Assembly: GCA_946415795.1 (NCBI GenBank)
Contig: CAMKTW010000030.1
Span: 1-11,415 of the forward strand
Length of the DNA stretch: 11,415 bases
Origin: an uncultured Bacteroidales bacterium
GTDB lineage: Bacteria; Bacteroidota; Bacteroidia; Bacteroidales; UBA932
Reading direction: 5' to 3'
The notes under the pieces were generated by a model. It was not told where the DNA came from. It made no database searches and saw nothing but the letters and a program-made list of their open reading frames with translations. Every line of letters starts with the position of its first letter. Position 1 is the stretch's first letter. Of this stretch, positions 1-7,496 are shown in pieces. The position numbers were made by a program, and so were the translations under genes.

Positions 1-13
1 ATCTCGACACAAC

Positions 14-57
14 AAAAAGAGAGCGACCAATAATTACTTATTAGTCGCCCCCTTTTT
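14..57. terminator. Bidirectional intrinsic terminator at the end of the six-gene operon
   Basis: The arms GCGAC (23-27) and GTCGC (44-48) pair, followed by a single C/A mismatch and the arms AATAA (29-33) and TTATT (38-42), around the loop TTAC. An A-tract (14-18) lies on the left and a T-tract (53-57) on the right, so the hairpin has a U-run on both transcripts. It sits 42 bases beyond the glycosyltransferase stop and would end the minus-strand operon. It could also end a plus-strand gene lying to the left of the window. Confidence 0.75.
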
Positions 58-98
58 GATGGGCACACAAGTGCTGTGGGCCGGTGCAGGCTGCCCCT

Positions 99-1106
99 CT
101 ACATCCGCAGCTTATCGAATGTAAGATGCCCGAAGGACCGGAAATAGCGGAGCACAATACTGCCGTCGTAGCGACCCACATCGTTGCCGTCTTCACTGAA
201 AGATGATATGTCTGTGTCCGGAGCCATACGCCGGAAATCGCGTTTTGCCCGCCACACCGCCTTGAAATAACTCCACCGGCCGGTAAACAGATACACCAGG
301 GACGATACGGAATCGAGCACCTTGCGGATTGCCATAATCTTTAGACGCTCGCTGGTGGGAAGATTCTTGTGCAACATCAACAGGCTGTTGCGGTAGTTCA
401 GGTAGAGCTTGCGGGGACTCGCATTGTCCAGTGAGGCGCCGCCAAGGTGATACACCACCGCTTCCGGTACCGCCCATACCTGATGCCCTGCCAGCTTGGC
501 CCGCCAGCAGAAGTCAATCTCCTCCATATGGGCAAAGAAGGTCTCGTCAAGGCCGCCCAGATAGTGATACAGGTCACTGCGCACCATCATACACGCCCCG
601 CTGGCCCAGAAACACTGGTCGGGGTCATCATACTGCCCGTTGTCCTTCTCTATATTGGAGAGGATCCGCCCGCGGCAGAACGGGTAACCATAGCGGTCTA
701 TGTAGCCGCCTGCAGCCCCGGCATATTCAAAACTGTCGCGCGCTGCCATCGAACGTATCTTGGGCTGGCAGATGCCGGCATCCGGGTTGTCCTCCATAAA
801 GGCGGTAAGGGCCTCGACCCAGCCCGGCGTCACCTCGACATCGGAATTCAAAAGCACATAGTAGTCTGCCTCAATCATCTGCAGGGCACGGTTATAGCCT
901 CCTGCATAGCCATAATTATGGTCTAAGGCAATCACCTCTACAGTAGGGTAACTGGACTGCAGCCAGGGTAGCGAATCGTCGGTAGAGCCATTGTCTGCCA
1001 CCACCACGAAACAGTTTTCTTTAGGGACATTATCCAGCAAAACCGGGATGAACCGCTCCAAAAGGGAGCGGCCATTCCAGTTAAGTATGACTATTGCAAC
1101 GTCCAC
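99..1106 (-). CDS. GT2-family glycosyltransferase (WbbL/rhamnosyltransferase-like)
   Basis: A cytoplasmic, inverting glycosyltransferase that would move a sugar from a nucleotide donor onto a cell-surface glycan precursor. The 335-residue protein opens with the GT-A signature (ILNWNG at 7-12), then the nucleotide-binding ADNGSTDDS (37-45), a DxD-type LNSDVEV (86-92) and a C-terminal acid motif EEIDFCWR (195-202), with the conserved Tyr-His at 219-220. This layout is that of the WbbL-like branch of GT2. No membrane segment is seen. The start is a GTG directly abutting the TAG stop of the transporter gene, with GGAG six bases upstream inside that gene; no ATG nearby keeps the first beta strand, so GTG is chosen and translational coupling is likely. 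It is the last gene of the operon. The operon also carries rfbC, so rhamnose is a possible substrate, but that is inference; the acceptor is unknown. Confidence 0.87.
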   Translation of the reverse strand: MDVAIVILNWNGRSLLERFIPVLLDNVPKENCFVVVADNGSTDDSLPWLQSSYPTVEVIALDHNYGYAGGYNRALQMIEADYYVLLNSDVEVTPGWVEALTAFMEDNPDAGICQPKIRSMAARDSFEYAGAAGGYIDRYGYPFCRGRILSNIEKDNGQYDDPDQCFWASGACMMVRSDLYHYLGGLDETFFAHMEEIDFCWRAKLAGHQVWAVPEAVVYHLGGASLDNASPRKLYLNYRNSLLMLHKNLPTSERLKIMAIRKVLDSVSSLVYLFTGRWSYFKAVWRAKRDFRRMAPDTDISSFSEDGNDVGRYDGSIVLRYFRSFGHLTFDKLRM

Positions 1107-2636
1107 CTAACACTCCGAGGTAGCGGCCTCGAGTTTCTTCATCATAATGAACATAAAGAGCGCAGATATCACGCAAACGCCAAGGAACACGGCCCATACC
1201 ACCCACAACGGCAGGTTGCCCCAGAGATGGCCTCCTACCTGCACCAGGAAGTTGCCGAGCGCGGTTGCGACGAACCACATACCCATCATCATACCCTTGT
1301 ACTTGGGAGGCGCCACCTTGGAGACGAAGGAGATACCCATCGGGCTCAGTAGCAACTCTCCGAAGGTGAGGATAAGATATACGCTGATAAGCCAGTATGG
1401 AGACACAAGTGTCTCCGGCATACCGGCCGCACGGGCGGCCGCCTGGGTTTCCGGGGTGTTGAGACCGATGGATGCCACTACCATAAGGGCAAAGGCAACG
1501 GCTGCCACAAGCATACCATAGGCAATCTTACGAGGTGCAGAGGGCTCTTTGCCCTTCTTTGCCAGGGCACCGAAGATTGCCAGCGACACCGGTGTCAGCG
1601 CAACCACATAGAATGGGTTGAAGTGCTGGAAAATGGGGGCGCTGATCTCAATCGAACCCTCCAGCCGGGTGTATTGCCAGTAAAGATATGCGCAGGCAAC
1701 GGCAACCACGCCCACTCCAATCAGTTTGCCCCTGCCGGTAGCCTCCCTGTCAAAGATGGAGAACAGGGCATAAACTATTGCAATTACTGCCACGAGGTTC
1801 CATACATTGAACGGCATAGATGCTATCCCCTCGCTGCTGCGCTGGGTAAACTCGTCTGCAAAATATGTGAGCGTCAGGCCGTTCTGGTGGAACGACATCC
1901 AGAAGAAGATGACTACCGCGAACACCAGGAACAGGGCTACCATACGCTTTTTGGTCTGCTCAGGAGTGAGGTTATCGACCACCTGCGCCTTCTCCCCTTT
2001 TGCGTGACCGCCTTCCACGTGCTTGAACCAGCTGCGGAATGCATAATAAATAGCTATTGAAACTACCAGTGAAACACAAGCGACAGCAAATGAGAAATGA
2101 TATGCTGAGTTGCCGTCAAAGCCCAGGCCGATTGCCCACTCCCTGATCTTGATGGCGGCGGTGGGCGCAAACAGGGCGCCTACGTTGATTGCCATATAGA
2201 ATAGCGAGAAGCCGGAGTCGCGCTTGGAGGCGTACTGAGGATCGTTGTACAGGTCGCCCACCATTACCTGGAGGTTGCCTTTGAACAGGCCTGTGCCGAA
2301 ACCAATCAGCAAAAGCGCCGCCAGCATCCCGACCAGGGCCACGGTGCCGCTGCCAAGCGGGATGGAGAGCAGCAGGTAACCGAGGAACATCACAATGATA
2401 CCGGATGTCACCATCTTCCCGAAGCCGAACTTATCTGCAAGGATACCTCCGACGAGGGGGAAGAAATATACAAACATCAAAAACGAGCTGTAAATAAGAC
2501 CGGCAGTACTTGCCGAAAGGCCGAAGTTGGCCCTGAGAAACAGGGCGAAGACGGCAATCATCGTATAATAGCCAAAGCGCTCGCCTGTGTTGGCCAGCGC
2601 AAGGGCAAACAAACCTTTTGGTTGATTCTTGAACAT
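1107..2636 (-). CDS. POT/PTR-family proton-coupled oligopeptide transporter
   Basis: A major-facilitator-superfamily importer of di- and tripeptides driven by the proton gradient. At 509 residues and about 14 hydrophobic segments it matches the bacterial POT family. The first helix carries the family hallmark as ANTGERFGYY (15-24), a form of ExxERFxYY in which the first Glu is Asn. A second family-like block is near 117-125 (GTGLFKGNL), followed by an SGFSLFYMAINVGALFAP stretch in helix five. The C terminus is short and basic (MMKKLEAATSEC). The gene begins 16 nt after the pepD stop and its TAG stop touches the GTG start of the glycosyltransferase. The pairing with PepD suggests uptake of small peptides followed by cytoplasmic cleavage. 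Substrate range cannot be read from sequence; relatives also carry other small molecules. Confidence 0.9.
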   Translation of the reverse strand: MFKNQPKGLFALALANTGERFGYYTMIAVFALFLRANFGLSASTAGLIYSSFLMFVYFFPLVGGILADKFGFGKMVTSGIIVMFLGYLLLSIPLGSGTVALVGMLAALLLIGFGTGLFKGNLQVMVGDLYNDPQYASKRDSGFSLFYMAINVGALFAPTAAIKIREWAIGLGFDGNSAYHFSFAVACVSLVVSIAIYYAFRSWFKHVEGGHAKGEKAQVVDNLTPEQTKKRMVALFLVFAVVIFFWMSFHQNGLTLTYFADEFTQRSSEGIASMPFNVWNLVAVIAIVYALFSIFDREATGRGKLIGVGVVAVACAYLYWQYTRLEGSIEISAPIFQHFNPFYVVALTPVSLAIFGALAKKGKEPSAPRKIAYGMLVAAVAFALMVVASIGLNTPETQAAARAAGMPETLVSPYWLISVYLILTFGELLLSPMGISFVSKVAPPKYKGMMMGMWFVATALGNFLVQVGGHLWGNLPLWVVWAVFLGVCVISALFMFIMMKKLEAATSEC

Positions 2637-2652
2637 ATCTTCTGTCTATTTA

Positions 2653-4119
2653 TTATTTCTTCTTGGGCGCATTCTCAAGCACTTTTACCACAAAATCCCA
2701 GAACTTGCCGACCGAAGCCACGTTCACCCGCTCGTCGGGAGAGTGGGGAGAACAAATGGTCGGACCTATGGAGACCATGTCAAGCCCTTTGTAGGCGGCG
2801 CCGATGATGCCGCACTCCAGGCCGGCGTGAATTGCCATTACCAGCGGTTCCTTGCCGTACATCTGCTTGTAAACCTGCTTCATCTCCGCCAATATCGGAG
2901 ACTTCATATCGGGCTGCCAGCCGGAATAGCTGCCGGTAAAATCGACCTTTGCTCCGGCGAGCTCCATTACGCTGCGGATACTCTCTGCAAGGTAGTTCTT
3001 GGCGCTGTCCACGCTGCTTCGCAGAAGACAGTCTATCTCTATCGCCTTGCCGTTGGAGCGGACCATCGCCAGGTTGTTTGACGTCTCCACCAGGCCGGGG
3101 ACGTCGGCACTCATACGGGCCACGCCGTTGGGGCAGCCCAGCACCGCTTTGGCCATCCTGAGCGCCACCCCGCCGCGCATTGTGCGCACCGCTGCGTGAG
3201 ACTCGAGAATCATATCAAATTCGCCGTCCACGCTGCCTATCTCATTCTTGATGGCATCACGGGTGCCGGTAACAATCGCCTTCAGGTCACCAGCCTTGCC
3301 CGCAGGCACTGCCACAACCGCCACGCATTCACGCGGGATGGCGTTGCGAAGGTTGCCGCCGGCTATTGATGCAAGACGTCCCTCTATATCACGCAAAACC
3401 GGCACAAGGACACGGGCCATCGCCTTGTTGGCGTTACCCCTCCCCTCATTGATCTCCATTCCGGAGTGACCGCCACGGAGTCCCTTCACAGTAATCTTGA
3501 AGAACTTGAACCCCTTGGGGGCCTTTTCCGTGGTATAGGGGAAACTGAAGTGGGCGTCAAGCCCCCCGGCACAACCTACATATATCTCGCCCTCCGTCTC
3601 GGAATCGAGGTTGAGCAGGATCTCTCCTTTGAGCTTATCTGGTTCCAGATTGAAGGCGCCGGTCATTCCGGTCTCTTCGTCAATGGTGAAAAGGGCCTCT
3701 ATGGGGCCGTGCCTGAGGTCTTTTGCCTCCAGTATGGCCATCGCCGTAGCCACTCCCATACCGTCGTCAGCGCCAAGGGTGGTGCCACGTGCCTTCACCC
3801 ACTTCTCGCCGTCAATCTCATATTCGTAGGCCTCCACGGGATCCTTCTCCCAGTCGTGGGGAGTGTCAGCATTGTTCTGCGGCACCATATCCAGGTGTCC
3901 CTGAAGGATTATTCCCTTGCGGTCTTCCATCCCGGGGGTCGCAGGTTTGCGGATAATAACGTTGCCCAGCGGGTCGCGGTATGTTTCAAGGCCGTTGTCG
4001 AGGCCGAATTTCTCTATGAATTCCACCGCCTTGTGCTCTTTCTTGCTGGGGCGGGGCACCCGGGTGAGCGCATAAAAGTTTTTCCACACGCGCTCAGGTT
4101 TCAATGATGCTATGCTCAT
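2653..4119 (-). CDS. pepD: Aminoacyl-histidine dipeptidase PepD (peptidase M20C)
   Basis: A cytoplasmic zinc dipeptidase that cleaves Xaa-His dipeptides such as carnosine and, in several homologues, other dipeptides. The 488 residues match the usual PepD length. Metal and catalytic motifs are intact: GHLDMVP with His75 and Asp77, GADDG with Asp118-119, DEETG with catalytic and metal-binding Glu148-149, the NLDSE block, and a late SPHSPDERV with His459. A lid or dimerisation domain with GGHSGMEIN interrupts the catalytic domain, as in the family. The ATG at 4119 has a weak AGAG upstream and keeps the typical N terminus (LKPERVWKNFY). It sits 19 nt after the DUF4831 gene and 16 nt before the peptide transporter, so peptides brought in by the transporter are its probable substrates. 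Confidence 0.93.
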   Translation of the reverse strand: MSIASLKPERVWKNFYALTRVPRPSKKEHKAVEFIEKFGLDNGLETYRDPLGNVIIRKPATPGMEDRKGIILQGHLDMVPQNNADTPHDWEKDPVEAYEYEIDGEKWVKARGTTLGADDGMGVATAMAILEAKDLRHGPIEALFTIDEETGMTGAFNLEPDKLKGEILLNLDSETEGEIYVGCAGGLDAHFSFPYTTEKAPKGFKFFKITVKGLRGGHSGMEINEGRGNANKAMARVLVPVLRDIEGRLASIAGGNLRNAIPRECVAVVAVPAGKAGDLKAIVTGTRDAIKNEIGSVDGEFDMILESHAAVRTMRGGVALRMAKAVLGCPNGVARMSADVPGLVETSNNLAMVRSNGKAIEIDCLLRSSVDSAKNYLAESIRSVMELAGAKVDFTGSYSGWQPDMKSPILAEMKQVYKQMYGKEPLVMAIHAGLECGIIGAAYKGLDMVSIGPTICSPHSPDERVNVASVGKFWDFVVKVLENAPKKK

Positions 4120-4138
4120 ATCTCTTTCTGATTAAGGA

Positions 4139-5176
4139 TTACAGGGGGAACGTGAGGGTTTCTCCAAACTGGTACATCGGGATGCGGGTCTGAAGCAGCA
4201 TCTGACTGCCGTCCATAACGCGTGCGGTGGCTGTGCGAGGCACCCTGTACATAATGCCGTTGCTCTTGCCTGATGACGAAGGAGGGGTCACCTTTTCTTC
4301 CATCTGCAAATCAAGCACTATGGGCCGCCCGGAGAGGTCGCTGGCGGGAAGCAGCCCCTCCGTCTCGGAGAGGCGGAATGCGACATACATATTGTCTTTG
4401 CTGCCTGCCCTGGGCACGACATCAAAGTTCATTGTCTGGACAGACTCCACGGTAGTGCCGTAAAACAGACTCATATACTCATCCTCCATACGGAGCAGCT
4501 CCTGTATGGCTGCCGCCATAGCCTCGCCGCTATAGGTAGCGTCGGTGTCGCCCGTGACAATGGCCATACGCATATTGCGAAGCTTGAAGATGGTAGCTGC
4601 CGTCTCAGCCGCCTTTTTCTCTGCCGACTTTTCTACGACCTGACTTTGAGACACCGCTACGCGCTCATAGCCATTGGCGGTCTTGACGGTTTTGTAAAGG
4701 GTCGTTGTAGCGGTAGAGAGGTTATCCTCCACATCTTTCCCAGCAAACTGGTCGTTGCCCGCCAGTGAGGGGAATCGCCAGACCTCCTCCTTGCCGGTGT
4801 AGCTGTCAGAGGCCACCACCAGGCCCTGCGAGCAGAGGTCCAGGAAACCGTTCCCTGCCCCGTTTTTCAGGTTGACAGTGAGGCGGACCGACGGATCTGC
4901 CTCGAGATAGGGCACAAGACGGATTTTTTTCAGATAATAATTCACCTCGTTAGAGGTTCTGGCCTCGCTGCCCATATACTTCTTAGCGTACTGCGCATAG
5001 GGGCCGGCGATAAAATCTTCGCGCACCGCATCCACACAGAAGGTGATGGAGGTAACGGGGAGCGAATAGACCACTGTTCCGGAAGGGATGTTCTTTGCTG
5101 CCGGCATCTGTGCAGGCATCTCTGCCGGGAGAACCAGCATCAGTGCGGCAATCATCAGCTTTAATGTAGTTTTCAT
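4139..5176 (-). CDS. DUF4831 family protein, exported
   Basis: A protein of unknown function with the pattern of the Bacteroidota family DUF4831. The 345 residues start with a Sec signal peptide (MKTTLKLMIAALMLVLP, probable cleavage around residues 22-25), then the family-like block YSLPVTSITFCVDAVRED and PYAQYAKKYMG near 37-69. Mid-protein there is a VVEKSAEKKAAETAATIFKLR stretch, probably a charged helix, followed by a GDTDATYSG block and then a predicted beta-rich C-terminal part. There is no lipobox cysteine, so it should be soluble in the periplasm or tied to the envelope by protein contact. It lies 15 nt after the acyltransferase and 19 nt before pepD. No enzymatic motif was recognised, and the link with its neighbours gives no clear role. 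Confidence 0.8.
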   Translation of the reverse strand: MKTTLKLMIAALMLVLPAEMPAQMPAAKNIPSGTVVYSLPVTSITFCVDAVREDFIAGPYAQYAKKYMGSEARTSNEVNYYLKKIRLVPYLEADPSVRLTVNLKNGAGNGFLDLCSQGLVVASDSYTGKEEVWRFPSLAGNDQFAGKDVEDNLSTATTTLYKTVKTANGYERVAVSQSQVVEKSAEKKAAETAATIFKLRNMRMAIVTGDTDATYSGEAMAAAIQELLRMEDEYMSLFYGTTVESVQTMNFDVVPRAGSKDNMYVAFRLSETEGLLPASDLSGRPIVLDLQMEEKVTPPSSSGKSNGIMYRVPRTATARVMDGSQMLLQTRIPMYQFGETLTFPL

Positions 5177-5191
5177 ATGTTTTGGTTTTTA

Positions 5192-6109
5192 TTATTTGCT
5201 GCAATTGTAGGGCAAGAGGTTTTTCCAACGCCTATGGCTCCACAGCCAGTTCTCTTTGCGATTAAGGATATCCCTCTCAAGCAAGGCGGCATAAGTATCT
5301 GTCACCGACCCCGGCCCGGTTAGCGAAGCATCGGAACAAATTTGCGAAATTTTAATGACATATTCACCTCTTTTAACCCTGTCAATGTAAAGATATAACA
5401 CCGGAAGGTGCAATTTGCGGGCTATAACCTCCCCTCCGTTGTGCCATTCAGTGGGCAGTCCAAGAAAGGTATTGGTATGGGAGACACCGCTGTATGGATA
5501 CTGGTCGGCGATAAAGAAGTATAGCCGTTTCTGTCTGCGGTGCTCCAGCATATAGCGGAGAATCCTGTGGGAAGCTGTCAGGCTGTCGGGAGAGCTGAGC
5601 CGCTTGCGGCGCATCAGCAGGAACAACTGTTCAGAAAGGGGGCTGTGGAGAGTCTGGTAGGCTGCCGTCATATCTTTTATACCAAAGGCAGGCTTCTGCA
5701 TAAAGTGCGGCAAATCGCTGGAAATCTCCCAGTTGCCAGTGTGCGCAAGCAGCGTCACCACCGAGGTGGAATTCCCAAACGAATTGTTAATCACCTTTTC
5801 TGATTCAGAATCGACCCTGTAGAACCCTTTTCGCAGGATATGGCTGCCGGAGCGGGTCATTGCCCACACCATCTCACACACCACATCGGAAAGGTATTTA
5901 TAGTAATTTCTCCTTATCGTGTCCCGTTCAACTTGCGGCATATCCGGAAAGGCCCCCTTCAGGTTTATGTCGATCACCTCGCGGCGATACTTGAAAACAT
6001 TGCCCAGCAGCCAGTTCAGGAGGTCCGCAAACAAGTAGTGGACCCGCAGCGGAAGCAACGAAAGCAGGTACAGCGGCAGCAACAGCAAATATGCCAGGAG
6101 ACGGTACAT
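5192..6109 (-). CDS. LpxL/HtrB-family lipid A biosynthesis acyltransferase
   Basis: An inner-membrane acyltransferase of the late lipid A type, adding a secondary acyl chain to a lipid A precursor on the cytoplasmic face. The 305-residue protein has one N-terminal hydrophobic anchor (residues 3-20, Leu-rich), a following DINLKGAFPDMP block typical of the family, and the catalytic HTGNWE at 123-128, which gives the HX4(D/E) diad His123/Glu128. A downstream IADQYPY segment (near 200) corresponds to the conserved D-Q region of this family. The ATG at 6109 lies one base after the rfbC TGA stop, implying coupled translation. Which acyl chain it adds cannot be told; an ornithine- or glycolipid acyltransferase role is possible but less likely. 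Confidence 0.87.
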   Translation of the reverse strand: MYRLLAYLLLLPLYLLSLLPLRVHYLFADLLNWLLGNVFKYRREVIDINLKGAFPDMPQVERDTIRRNYYKYLSDVVCEMVWAMTRSGSHILRKGFYRVDSESEKVINNSFGNSTSVVTLLAHTGNWEISSDLPHFMQKPAFGIKDMTAAYQTLHSPLSEQLFLLMRRKRLSSPDSLTASHRILRYMLEHRRQKRLYFFIADQYPYSGVSHTNTFLGLPTEWHNGGEVIARKLHLPVLYLYIDRVKRGEYVIKISQICSDASLTGPGSVTDTYAALLERDILNRKENWLWSHRRWKNLLPYNCSK

Positions 6110-6110
6110 A

Positions 6111-6647
6111 TCAGCTGTTTAAGAACGGCGCCACGCTGTCTTTCGCAGAGAGTATGATTTCGGTTTCGTCCAGCATCCATTCCACACCGATATCGGGATC
6201 GTTCCATCGGACAGACCCCTCCGAAGCCGGGTCGTAATAGTTGTCACACTTGTAATGGAAGATGGTATCCTCCTCAAGTACCGCAAAACCGTGTGCAAAC
6301 CCGCGAGGAATATAAATCATACGGTGATTGTCTCCGGAAAGTTCCACAGATACATACCTTCCGAAAGTAGGTGAACCTTCCCTGATATCCACCGCCACAT
6401 CCTGAACACGGCCCTTCACCACCCGCACCAGCTTGGCCTGCGCCGCCTCTCCCTTCTGGAAATGCAAACCGCGCAACACTCCCCGCCGGGCCGACCAAGA
6501 CTCGTTGTCCTGCACAAACCTGATGTCAGCCACCTCCCGGCAGAATTCATCAGAGCGGAAACTCTCAAAGAAATAGCCCCGTTCGTCGCCAAACACCTTC
6601 GGCTCGATAATCACAGGCCCCTCGATATCGGTTTTGAAGTAGTTCAT
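6111..6647 (-). CDS. rfbC: dTDP-4-dehydrorhamnose 3,5-epimerase RfbC/RmlC
   Basis: Converts dTDP-4-keto-6-deoxy-glucose to dTDP-4-keto-rhamnose, the third step of dTDP-L-rhamnose synthesis, in the cytoplasm. With the ATG at 6647 it is 178 residues, the usual size. The cupin core is complete: FGDERGYFFESF (19-30), VLRGLHFQ with catalytic His62, PRGFAHGFAVL (114-124), the tyrosine of HYKCD (Tyr132) and SAKD with Asp170 of the His-Asp dyad. An in-frame TTG at 6671 would add eight atypical residues (KYNSNKD), so the ATG preceded by AAGGAT is preferred. It is the first gene of the operon, behind a TATATTTG box. The other rhamnose genes (rfbA, rfbB, rfbD) are not in the window, so this is an orphan copy here. 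Confidence 0.93.
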   Translation of the reverse strand: MNYFKTDIEGPVIIEPKVFGDERGYFFESFRSDEFCREVADIRFVQDNESWSARRGVLRGLHFQKGEAAQAKLVRVVKGRVQDVAVDIREGSPTFGRYVSVELSGDNHRMIYIPRGFAHGFAVLEEDTIFHYKCDNYYDPASEGSVRWNDPDIGVEWMLDETEIILSAKDSVAPFLNS

Positions 6648-6668
6648 ATCCTTGTTTGAATTATATTT

Positions 6669-6676
6669 CAAATATA
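6669..6676 (-). promoter_or_regulatory. Probable promoter (-7 box) for the rfbC operon
   Basis: On the minus strand the sequence reads TATATTTG, a full match to the Bacteroidota -7 element TAnnTTTG. No clear TTTG is seen about 20 bases upstream (AATGG lies there), so the -33 element is weak. It is 21 bases upstream of the rfbC ATG, which would leave a leader of roughly 15 nt. It shares the 67-base divergent spacer with the promoter of the LOG gene. Confidence 0.5.
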
Positions 6677-6680
6677 CGAA

Positions 6681-6710
6681 TTTCTATGTAAAACCATTTT
6701 TATACCTTTA
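6681..6710 (+). promoter_or_regulatory. Probable promoter for the LOG-family gene, near-leaderless
   Basis: TACCTTTA at 6703-6710 matches seven of eight positions of the Bacteroidota -7 element TAnnTTTG, and TTTC at 6681-6684 lies 18 bases upstream as a partial -33 element. Only four bases (CGGT) separate the box from the ATG at 6715, so the transcript would begin at or next to the start codon. Confidence 0.4.
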
Positions 6711-6714
6711 CGGT

Positions 6715-7296
6715 ATGAGCAAGATTAAAACAGTGGCCGTTTATCTCGGCTCGCGGACCGGCAAAGGGCCTGAGTTTGTAAAAAATGCATACCGGCTGGG
6801 GCAGCTGCTGGCAGAAAACGGGATCAGGATTGTGTATGGAGGGGCTTCGGTGGGCACGATGAAGGCGCTGGCCGACGGGTGCTCCGCCACGGGCGGACAT
6901 ATTACCGGAGTATTCCCCACAGGCTTCAAGGGTAAGAGGGACAATGCCGCCGCCGGCATCCACGTAGGCCCTGAAGGGGTTGACCTGAGCGAGACCATCT
7001 ATGTAATTGACATCGCAGAACGCATCGCCACGATGGAGCGCCTCTCCGACGCAATGATATTCCTCCCCGGCAGCTTCGGCACGATGACCGAGGCCTTCAG
7101 CTGGATGGAAGGCTGGCAGCTTGGCTACCATTTCAAACCCGCCTTCATCCTGAACACCGACGGCTACTACGACGGCCTGTTGACACAGATGCGCACTATG
7201 ATCGCCGCCGGCTTTATGGACGGCGACGATATGGACCTGCTGCACGCCGCCCCCGACCCGGAATCACTGGTTAAAATGCTTACTGTATCCATCTGA
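6715..7296 (+). CDS. LOG-family protein (TIGR00730), putative nucleotide phosphoribohydrolase
   Basis: A cytoplasmic Rossmann-fold protein of the LOG family; characterised members cleave the N-glycosidic bond of nucleoside 5'-monophosphates, releasing a base (cytokinin activation in plants) and ribose 5-phosphate. The 193-residue protein has the N-terminal VAVYLGSRTG, a first nucleotide loop YGGASVGTM (41-49), AERIATM with the conserved Arg103, and the signature PGSFGTMTE (118-126) with catalytic Glu126. Two glycines usually present are changed: GGG to GGA in the first loop and PGG to PGS in the signature. An in-frame TTG at 6652 would add 21 residues overlapping the divergent promoter, so the ATG at 6715 is preferred. 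It is transcribed alone, divergently from rfbC. The physiological nucleotide is not known. Confidence 0.87.
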   Translation: MSKIKTVAVYLGSRTGKGPEFVKNAYRLGQLLAENGIRIVYGGASVGTMKALADGCSATGGHITGVFPTGFKGKRDNAAAGIHVGPEGVDLSETIYVIDIAERIATMERLSDAMIFLPGSFGTMTEAFSWMEGWQLGYHFKPAFILNTDGYYDGLLTQMRTMIAAGFMDGDDMDLLHAAPDPESLVKMLTVSI

Positions 7297-7306
7297 TGAT
7301 ACACAA

Positions 7307-7364
7307 CCCCACAGATTTTATGGGACCACCTGCAAAACCCTGTGTCTGAAGAAGGGGGCGTTTT
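7307..7364 (+). terminator. Weak candidate terminator after the LOG gene
   Basis: CCCC (7307-7310) can pair with the G-run at 7354-7358, and CACAG (7310-7314) with CTGTG (7340-7344), ahead of CGTTTTTT (7359-7366). The arms compete for one base and the loop is large, so this is a weak hairpin; only the G-run followed by the T-run is convincing. The rest of 7297-7496 shows no gene, only a 9-base direct repeat ATTGCCTCC at 7422-7430 and 7479-7487. Confidence 0.3.
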
Positions 7365-7496
7365 TTCTTTGGACTAAAGTCAGCTGGAGCCAAAGTGCCT
7401 AATAGACTGTGTATTATACAAATTGCCTCCCATTGTGAAGGTTGAGCGAATTGTTGTAAAGCGCTGTGCTACAATAGCATTGCCTCCAGAAGGAAT

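Noticed and set aside
61..96. Outer arms GGGCA/TGCCC between the terminator and the glycosyltransferase stop
   Set aside because: Five-base arms around a large loop with no T-run; likely chance in GC-rich sequence.
3466..4107. A 213-codon plus-strand open frame opposite pepD
   Set aside because: It is the mirror of PepD codons, has no family resemblance, and no promoter or ribosome-binding site stands out before it.
6648..6671. An upstream TTG start for rfbC
   Set aside because: It adds eight non-conserved residues and overlaps the -7 box; the ATG at 6647 gives the standard RmlC length.
6652..6714. An upstream TTG start extending the LOG protein by 21 residues
   Set aside because: The extension would run through the promoter region, is not family-like, and the ATG at 6715 gives the normal N terminus.
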